Shown here: positions 6,930 to 11,791 of the stretch, in pieces
Numbering within the stretch: position 1 is the first letter of the stretch
How the letters are laid out: each line of letters opens with the position of its first letter
From: CAYUNT01 sp964446285
GTDB lineage: Bacteria; Sumerlaeota; Sumerlaeia; SLMS01; CAYUNT01
NCBI GenBank assembly: GCA_964446285.1
Contig: CAYUNT010000146.1
Coordinates: 1 to 11,791, forward strand
Length of the DNA: 11,791 bases
Direction: 5' to 3'
Position numbers and translations under genes: made by a program
The notes under the pieces: model-generated
Database searches by the model: none
Seen by the model: the letters and a program-made list of their open reading frames with translations, nothing else
What the model was told of the DNA's origin: nothing

Positions 6930-8183
6930 ATGCTTTCGCCAAACAACCGCTCGATTCTCCACGTGGACATGGACTCGTTTTTCGTGTCCGTGGAACGCTT
7001 GTTGAACCCGGCGCTGGAGGGCCGCCCTGTCCTCGTGGGCGGCGATCCGGCGCGGCGCGGCGTGGTGGCTTCGGCCAGTTACGAAGCGCGCCGGTTTGGC
7101 GTGCATTCCGCCATGCCGATGGCGCGCGCCCTGCGCCTTTGTCCGGATGCCGTCGTGGTCAAATCCGGATTCGCGCACTACATCGACTTTTCTGCGCGGG
7201 TGCGCCAGATTTTCGAACGCTTCAGCCCTCTTGTTGAGATGGCGAGCCTGGACGAAGCCTACATCGACCTGACGGGCACCGAGCGCTTGTGGGGGCCGGC
7301 ATGGCGGGCGGCGGAGGCGTTGCGCAAGGCCGTTTGGGAAGAAACGCGCCTCCCCTGTTCGCTCGGACTGGCCGGATGCAAGGTTGTGGCCAAGGTGGCG
7401 AGCGACTTGGCCAAACCGCGCGGATTTCTACGCGTGTTTCCCGGAGGCGAGGCCGCGCTGCTGGCAATGCTTCCGCTGCGCGCCTTGCCGGGAATCGGAC
7501 CCAAAACCGCTGAGCGTCTGCGGTCTTTCGGGTTGCGCACGATCGGCGAACTGGCCGCCCTGGGCGTGGACACGCTCGAAGGGTTGTTTGGCGCGGGGGG
7601 GCGCGAACTCTGGGAACGGGCGCTCGGGCGCGATTCGAGCCGTGTCGAACCGGGGCGCGAGGCCAAATCCATCGGGCGCGAGCACACGTTTCCCGAAGAC
7701 GTGGACGATCCAGCGCGGGTTATCGGCGTTCTTTCGCATTTGGCCGAACACGTGGCCGGGGCGCTTCGGGCCGAACGACTCCAGGCGAGAACTATCACGC
7801 TGAAAATCCGCTATTCCGATTTTCAACTGAAGACGGCCGCCTGCACGCTGCTGCTTCCGGCGGACGACGAGCGGATTTTATTGCGTGTGGCGCGCGATCT
7901 GTTGCGGCGTCATTGGGACCGGCGCGTGCGCCTGCGTCTTGCGGGGATTTCGACCAGCCGGCTGGCCCCGGCGGCCGCGCAGTTTGATCTATTCGATCAG
8001 GAAAATCAAAAACGCGCAACGCGCCTGCACAAGGCAATCGACGCCATACGCGAACGCCACGGCTTCTCCGCCATCGAGCGTGCGCGTTCTTTTGGCGCGA
8101 TGGACGACTCTCCGCCGCTCACACGCGGAAACCCCGCTGCGCAAAAGCAGCAATCCAATTTGTCGAAGCAGAAGAAGAATTGA
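6930..8183 (+). CDS. dinB: DNA polymerase IV, Y-family translesion polymerase
   Basis: The protein has 417 residues, somewhat longer than the E. coli enzyme. It copies damaged templates in the cytoplasm with low fidelity. HVDMDSFF (11-18) carries the catalytic Asp13 and the steric-gate Phe18. SLDEAYID (106-113) carries catalytic Asp108 and Glu109. The little-finger region begins around 245 with SIGREHTF (247-254). The helix-hairpin-helix segment ALPGIGPKTAERL (185-197) binds DNA. QFDLF (351-355) is a textbook beta-clamp binding motif, here about 60 residues before the C-terminus rather than at the end. The last 25 residues are polar and probably disordered. ATG 6930 fits the family start; no ribosome site is obvious and the leader would be short. 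An adjacent lexA or imuA/imuB/dnaE2 cassette is absent, so this is a stand-alone dinB. Confidence 0.96.
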   Translation: MLSPNNRSILHVDMDSFFVSVERLLNPALEGRPVLVGGDPARRGVVASASYEARRFGVHSAMPMARALRLCPDAVVVKSGFAHYIDFSARVRQIFERFSPLVEMASLDEAYIDLTGTERLWGPAWRAAEALRKAVWEETRLPCSLGLAGCKVVAKVASDLAKPRGFLRVFPGGEAALLAMLPLRALPGIGPKTAERLRSFGLRTIGELAALGVDTLEGLFGAGGRELWERALGRDSSRVEPGREAKSIGREHTFPEDVDDPARVIGVLSHLAEHVAGALRAERLQARTITLKIRYSDFQLKTAACTLLLPADDERILLRVARDLLRRHWDRRVRLRLAGISTSRLAPAAAQFDLFDQENQKRATRLHKAIDAIRERHGFSAIERARSFGAMDDSPPLTRGNPAAQKQQSNLSKQKKN

Positions 8184-8270
8184 TACCTCAGGCCCGCCGC
8201 ATAAATGAAACCTTCAGGACAGATGGGACCTGCGCGCAATAGATAGGCAGAGCTTGCATCTAACGCCAAT

Positions 8271-8298
8271 TTGACGTAAAAACATTCAGAAGAAAAAT
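8271..8298 (+). promoter_or_regulatory. Candidate promoter for the ARPP-like gene
   Basis: TTGACG (8271-8276) matches the -35 consensus at five of six bases. AAAAAT (8293-8298) after a 16-base spacer matches the -10 at four of six. Transcription would start near 8305, giving a leader of about 105 bases that contains the hairpin at 8358-8380. Confidence 0.3.
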
Positions 8299-8357
8299 TC
8301 CGGAGTCATCCCCTGCGGTGGCATGTGCGTCCAAAGGGACGGAATGGGAAAGGAAGC

Positions 8358-8380
8358 CGGAGAAAAATGACGTTTCTCCG
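8358..8380 (+). promoter_or_regulatory. Leader hairpin upstream of the ARPP-like gene
   Basis: CGGAGAAA (8358-8365) pairs perfectly over eight bases with TTTCTCCG (8373-8380) around a seven-base loop, and CTTTATG follows. It lies inside the presumed leader, 30 bases before the start codon. It could be a weak terminator for dinB read-through, an attenuator, or an mRNA-stability element. Confidence 0.35.
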
Positions 8381-8410
8381 CTTTATGTCGTGTTCCAGGG
8401 GGCAGCATCC

Positions 8411-9793
8411 ATGAGCGCATCAAGGCAGTTGATTCAGCGAACTTGCAGGGTTTGGATGGCGATTGTTTGGATAGCGGCTTTGGCAATCTCTGCGCAGGCA
8501 AATATGGCGTTGTCGCCTTCTGCGCCGGCCGGGGGGCGCGATGAGGCTGCGCAGCCTGGCCGGGCGCGTGCCAAGCGACGTCCGCCTGCGGCGGTGCGTG
8601 CCGCCTCGCAAAATCCCGCCGCCGCCCAGCAGCAACAAGCCCAGGCGGAAGAGGAGGCTGTTTTCGAGGACGTTCCCGCCACAGCCACTCTTTGGCTTCA
8701 GGAGCCGGTGAATCCCGAAAAAATCGAAGCGCTCGAATTGGGCGACAACCTGATCGTTACGGGCCGCATTCAGATGGGCGATGCTGAGGTGTTTGTGCTC
8801 GAGTGGCTGCCCAATCAGCCGGCCGATCTTCCGATGATGAGCATCGACGAGGCGCGCGCCAAGGGGCTGCTGGAAATTCGCGAACTCAACGCCGAAGAAT
8901 ATGAGGCATTCAAAGAAACAACGCCAGCGGGCGGGGGCGGACTGGTGGTGGCGCGCAATAAAGCGGAGGTGTATGTGATCGTCATGGGCGGCGAAGTGCT
9001 CGAAGGCGGCCATCAGGATCGCATGGTGGCCACGAGCGCGATTCTTGCGCCCAAGAGCGGATGGGTGCCGTTGCCGGTCAATTGCGTGGAACATGGCCGC
9101 GGACAGGGTCCCACGGGCGAATTCAAGGTGGCCGAGGCGATGGCGCACCCGATGTTGCGCGCGCAGGGGTTGTGCCTTGTGGATCAAAAGGCCGTCTGGC
9201 GCGAAGTAGATCGCGTGAACTTTACGCAAAAAAGCCAGGGGCCGACAAAAACCTACATGATGACCCTGACCCAGGGTCAAAATCGCGGAAAACTCCTGAA
9301 GGCGGCAACCTCGATCGAATCCGCTCTGGCCGCCTATCCCAAAGCGGTCGGCTTTGCCGTCGCGTGGCGGGGGAAGGTCGTGTCGTTTGAGCGCATGGCC
9401 TCGCCCGCGCTGTTTCATGCGCAGGCGAAATCCATGATTCTGTCGCATCTTCTGGGGCTTGCCAGCCGCGGGGTGGAAAAGGCTGGCACGCAAGGAGCGG
9501 GAGGGGGCGTGGCTAAGGGGCCAGCGGGAAAAACGGGGACAACGGCGGCCAAGGGGGCAAATGCGGGGGGTGTGAAGGCGTTTTATCAGGAAGTCTGTTC
9601 CGCTCAGCGCCAAAAACCGCCGCTCAACTGGCAGGGTGTGGGGTTGGTCTTGCGCGGCGGGGATCTGCTCGGCGGCGAGACATTGAGCAATCTATCGCCC
9701 AAGGACCCGTCGCTAAAAACGCTGGCCAGCGACTTGGGAAAGTCCGGCGCTCCCGCTCCTGGCGTGCTGCATCAATGGGCGGTCCGGATGTGA
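8411..9793 (+). CDS. Exported ARPP-family-like protein of unknown function
   Basis: The protein has 460 residues. ATG 8411 is chosen because GGGGG (about 8398-8402) precedes it and a clean signal peptide follows: MSASRQ..., a hydrophobic core, and an Ala-Gln-Ala cleavage site near residue 30. A 31-residue upstream extension would spoil this. Residues about 31-85 are Ala/Pro/Gln-rich. The folded part (about 90-350) resembles the ARPP-1 family (ARG- and Rhodanese-Phosphatase-superfamily-associated proteins). Shared landmarks are MSIDEARAKGLLEI (143-156), VYVIVMGGEVLEGGHQDR (187-204), a middle stretch WVPLPVNCVEHGR (218-230), and GFAVAWRGKVVSFE (314-327). The assignment comes from remembered family patterns. 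A Gly/Ala/Lys-rich insert (about 353-388) separates the final roughly 70 residues, which look like the remaining strands of the fold. The family function is poorly defined; this copy would act outside the cytoplasm. A strong terminator follows at 9933. Confidence 0.6.
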   Translation: MSASRQLIQRTCRVWMAIVWIAALAISAQANMALSPSAPAGGRDEAAQPGRARAKRRPPAAVRAASQNPAAAQQQQAQAEEEAVFEDVPATATLWLQEPVNPEKIEALELGDNLIVTGRIQMGDAEVFVLEWLPNQPADLPMMSIDEARAKGLLEIRELNAEEYEAFKETTPAGGGGLVVARNKAEVYVIVMGGEVLEGGHQDRMVATSAILAPKSGWVPLPVNCVEHGRGQGPTGEFKVAEAMAHPMLRAQGLCLVDQKAVWREVDRVNFTQKSQGPTKTYMMTLTQGQNRGKLLKAATSIESALAAYPKAVGFAVAWRGKVVSFERMASPALFHAQAKSMILSHLLGLASRGVEKAGTQGAGGGVAKGPAGKTGTTAAKGANAGGVKAFYQEVCSAQRQKPPLNWQGVGLVLRGGDLLGGETLSNLSPKDPSLKTLASDLGKSGAPAPGVLHQWAVRM

Positions 9794-9824
9794 CTGGGCG
9801 AATCCTGAGACCGCGCGATGGGCG

Positions 9825-9857
9825 GATCGCCAGAATGGGGATTGCCAGAACGGGGAT
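9825..9857. repeat. Two tandem 15-base repeats
   Basis: GATCGCCAGAATGGG (9825-9839) is followed directly by GATTGCCAGAACGGG (9840-9854), matching at 13 of 15 positions, then a third GAT. It lies in the gap between the ARPP-like stop and the terminator. No role is apparent. Confidence 0.5.
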
Positions 9858-9932
9858 CATCACGAGGGTGGATTTCCGCAAAGGCAGTTGAAGCGGCTTC
9901 TTCATCATAGTGCGTGAGGGACGAGCGAATCG

Positions 9933-9974
9933 CGGCCCGGGACGGCATCAAAACTGTCCCGGGCCGTGGTTTTT
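9933..9974 (+). terminator. Strong intrinsic (Rho-independent) terminator
   Basis: CGGCCCGGGAC (9933-9943) pairs perfectly over eleven bases with GTCCCGGGCCG (9956-9966) around a 12-base loop, followed by TGGTTTTT (9967-9974). It is the clearest terminator in the window and works on the plus strand. It ends transcription that began at or before the ARPP-like gene, 140 bases past that stop, and isolates gatB. The remaining gap to 10141 holds only the gatB leader; TTGACT (10013-10018) is a possible -35 without a convincing -10. Confidence 0.9.
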
Positions 9975-10141
9975 GCGCGCGATGCCAATTCCTTGGGCAA
10001 TTGATCCCACGCTTGACTGATTTGGCCGCTGGGAAAAGACTGGCGCGCGTCAGGCCGCGGCGCGTCCAGCGGCTGGCGAATGCGATAGCAAACGTATTCT
10101 GTTCGTGGCGGCGCGAATTTCAAATCAAGGATTCTCAACTC

Positions 10142-11599
10142 GTGGAATTTGAAACTGTCATCGGATTCGAGGTTCATACAGAACTTCTGACGCAATCAAA
10201 GGTGTTTTGCGGCTGTTCGACGGCCTTTGGCGCGCCGCCCAACTCGCAAACCTGCCCAATTTGCCTCGGAATGCCCGGCGTGCTGCCCGTGCTCAACCGC
10301 CACGCCTTTGATCTGGCGCTCAAGACGGCGATGGCGTTTGGGTGCGACATTCCCGAACGCACCGCTTTTGACCGCAAGAACTACTATTACCCCGATCTGC
10401 CGAAGAATTACCAGATCAGCCAGAACTACCGATGCCTGGCCACGGGCGGATTTATTGAGTTCCCTGTGGGCGGGCGCGTCTGCCGCGTTGGCATGGACAA
10501 CATCCACCTGGAAGAGGATGCGGGGAAAAACGTCCACACAGATAATCCGCGTGAGGATTGGTCTTTCATTGATCTCAACCGCGCTGGAACGCCGCTGCTC
10601 GAGATTGTCACGCGCCCGGACATCCGCAGCGCCGAAGAGGCCGATGCGTTCATGCGCGCCATACGGAATCTGCTGCTGTATCTTGAGGTTTCCGACTGCA
10701 AGATGCAGGAAGGGCGGCTGCGGTTTGAACTCAACATCAGTGTCCGTCGGCTCGGCGAAGAGAAACTCGGCACCAAGGTCGAGGTGAAAAACCTCAACTC
10801 GATCAGCACGGTTCTCAAGTGCATCGACTACGAATTCCGCCGCCAGACGGAGTTGATCGAAGACGGCGGGCGCGTGGTGCAGGAATCGCGTTTGTGGGAT
10901 GAACCGGCGGGAGCCACACGCGCGATGCGCTCGAAGGAACGCGCCAACGATTACCGCTATTTCCCCGATCCGGACCTGGTCGAGGTATGGATTACAGACG
11001 AATGGCGCGAGGAGGTGCGGCGCTCGCTGCCCGAATTGCCCGAAGCGCGGCGGCGGCGGTTTGTGGAGAAGTTCAGCCTTTCAGAATATGACGCCGCGCT
11101 GCTGACGTCGAGCCGCGGATTGGCGGATTATTTCGAGGAGTGCATTGCCTTGGGCGCGCCGCCCAAACAGGCCGCGAACTGGATTATGACCGAGGTGCTG
11201 CGTATCCTGAATGAACAAGGCGAGGACGCCGATCCGAAGGCGTTCCCGGTCGGGCCGCGGCGGCTGGCGGAACTCATACGCCTCATCGAAAACCAGACAA
11301 TATCGGGCAAAATCGCCAAACAAGTCTTTGCGGAGATGCTCGCGCCGGGGGCGGCTGCCGATGCGATGCCCGAGGCGATTGTGCGCGAAAAAGGCTGGCT
11401 GCAGATCAGCGGCGCATCGGCCATCGAGCCGTTTGTTGACGAGACGATTCGCGAAAATCCCGAGATGGTGGAGTCTTTCCGCGCCGGCAAGGAAAAAGCC
11501 CTCATGGCGCTCATGGGCCAGGTGATGAAAAAGTCCAAAGGCAAAGCAAACCCCCAACAGGTGCAGGATTTGCTGCGCGAGAAAATGAAAGGCGGCTGA
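10142..11599 (+). CDS. gatB: Aspartyl/glutamyl-tRNA(Asn/Gln) amidotransferase subunit B
   Basis: The protein has 485 residues, the normal GatB length, starting at GTG 10142. The family start (x-[YF]-E-x-V-I-G-x-E-V-H) matches MEFETVIGFEVHTEL exactly. Frame readable back to 9914 would put the strong terminator inside the gene and add non-homologous sequence. AAGG (10127-10130) is a rather distant ribosome site. GatB recognises misacylated Glu-tRNA(Gln) or Asp-tRNA(Asn) and phosphorylates it so that GatA-derived ammonia can amidate it, in the GatCAB complex in the cytoplasm. Cys23, Cys25, Cys38 and Cys41 (CGC...CPIC) form the zinc site. DRKNYYYPDLPKNYQISQ and HLEEDAGK follow, then the helical and YqeY-type tail domain (about 330-485), which binds the tRNA. 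gatA and gatC are not adjacent, so the subunits are encoded apart here. Confidence 0.97.
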   Translation: MEFETVIGFEVHTELLTQSKVFCGCSTAFGAPPNSQTCPICLGMPGVLPVLNRHAFDLALKTAMAFGCDIPERTAFDRKNYYYPDLPKNYQISQNYRCLATGGFIEFPVGGRVCRVGMDNIHLEEDAGKNVHTDNPREDWSFIDLNRAGTPLLEIVTRPDIRSAEEADAFMRAIRNLLLYLEVSDCKMQEGRLRFELNISVRRLGEEKLGTKVEVKNLNSISTVLKCIDYEFRRQTELIEDGGRVVQESRLWDEPAGATRAMRSKERANDYRYFPDPDLVEVWITDEWREEVRRSLPELPEARRRRFVEKFSLSEYDAALLTSSRGLADYFEECIALGAPPKQAANWIMTEVLRILNEQGEDADPKAFPVGPRRLAELIRLIENQTISGKIAKQVFAEMLAPGAAADAMPEAIVREKGWLQISGASAIEPFVDETIRENPEMVESFRAGKEKALMALMGQVMKKSKGKANPQQVQDLLREKMKGG

Positions 11600-11640
11600 T
11601 CGTGCGATGCGCCTTGCAGGGCCGGGGATTTGCGCAGGGA

Positions 11641-11727
11641 GTTGTGAGTTGTGGGTTGTGAGTTGTGAGCGAAGAAGTGGGCAGTGGGCAGTGGGCAGTG
11701 AACAGTGTTTTGAGCGGTGAGTTGTGA
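11641..11727. repeat. Two runs of heptamer tandem repeats
   Basis: GTTGTGA recurs four times in direct tandem at 11641-11668, the second copy being GTTGTGG. After a short spacer, GTGGGCA repeats three times (11677-11697), followed by the variant GTGAACA (11698-11704) and a partial GTG. A further GTGAGTTGTGA lies at 11717-11727. Both units are seven bases long and G/T-rich on this strand. They look like the short tandemly repeated heptamers known from cyanobacteria and other large genomes. They lie between the gatB stop and the next gene and have no coding sense. Confidence 0.85.
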
Positions 11728-11735
11728 GGGATGAG

Positions 11736-11791
11736 ATGAAGGCCGCGCGTGAAATCATCAATCAAATGGAGGCGGTTGGAGGTTTGGGCCG
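11736..11791 (+). CDS. N-terminus of an unidentified protein (partial, runs off the right edge)
   Basis: ATG 11736 follows a plausible ribosome site (GAGGG, 11726-11730) and opens a frame of 18 codons to the window end: MKAAREIINQMEAVGGLG. The helical start and Gly-rich turn recall small nucleotidyltransferase-like proteins, whose N-termini commonly read as a helix with INxM followed by an IGGAV loop. Too little is visible to rely on this. It starts directly after the heptamer repeats. Confidence 0.4.
   Translation, partial: MKAAREIINQMEAVGGLG

Noticed and set aside
8420..9613. A long minus-strand open frame opposite the ARPP-like gene (397 codons)
   Set aside because: The translation is His/Arg-rich without any domain pattern, while the plus frame has a signal peptide and family landmarks.
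9624..9908. A small minus-strand frame of 94 codons with a hydrophobic start
   Set aside because: The hydrophobic start comes partly from the tandem 15-base repeat; there is no ribosome site, and most of the frame lies antisense to the ARPP-like gene.
9914..10141. A 76-codon N-terminal extension of gatB
   Set aside because: It would contain the strong intrinsic terminator and has no GatB homology; the family start falls at GTG 10142.
11641..11727. A CRISPR-like array
   Set aside because: The units are seven bases long and directly adjacent, with no spacers, so this is a tandem minisatellite.
1..11791. A complete novel defence, secondary-metabolite or mobile system
   Set aside because: The genes are functionally unrelated, separately spaced and without nucleases, helicases, integrases or clustered synthases, so the window does not support such a system.

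Overview
This is a bacterial chromosomal segment with a GC-rich background. It carries core genes (two tRNAs, dinB, gatB) among accessory genes. The envelope and secretion content suggests a diderm: an OmpA-domain lipoprotein, an exported ARPP-like protein and a membrane-anchored beta-propeller. That propeller family is, from memory, typical of Planctomycetota, Verrucomicrobiota, Lentisphaerota and related lineages such as Hydrogenedentota or Sumerlaeota. I cannot place the organism more firmly. Both tRNAs encode their 3' CCA.

Layout: (i) 1-133, the end of a plus-strand gene that enters from the left, perhaps a glycoside-hydrolase C-terminal domain. (ii) 179-437, hairpins and a minus-strand tRNA pair, Leu(GAG) then Asn(GTT). 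(iii) 438-809, an intergenic region with three similar small stem-loops. (iv) 810-2426, a membrane-anchored GH32/43-like beta-propeller. (v) 2672-4126, an FkbM-like methyltransferase with a C-terminal TPR-like region. (vi) 4127-4507, an intergenic region with a possible terminator, a two-armed REP-like (REPIN-like) element and a promoter. (vii) 4508-5839, a coiled-coil OmpA/Pal-like lipoprotein. (viii) 5907-6818, an AT-richer SAM methyltransferase that is probably foreign. (ix) 6930-8183, DNA polymerase IV. (x) 8411-9793, an exported ARPP-like protein. (xi) 9933-9974, a strong intrinsic terminator. (xii) 10142-11599, gatB with a GTG start. (xiii) 11641-11727, heptamer tandem repeats. (xiv) 11736 to the edge, the start of another gene.

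All protein genes read on the plus strand and the tRNAs on the minus strand. Spacings of roughly 70-380 bases, with several promoter- or terminator-like signals, suggest mostly separate transcription units rather than one operon. I see no integrase, transposase, CRISPR array or recognisable defence system. The least ordinary items are the REPIN-like element, the heptamer repeats, the FkbM/TPR architecture, the exported ARPP-like protein and the compositionally foreign methyltransferase.
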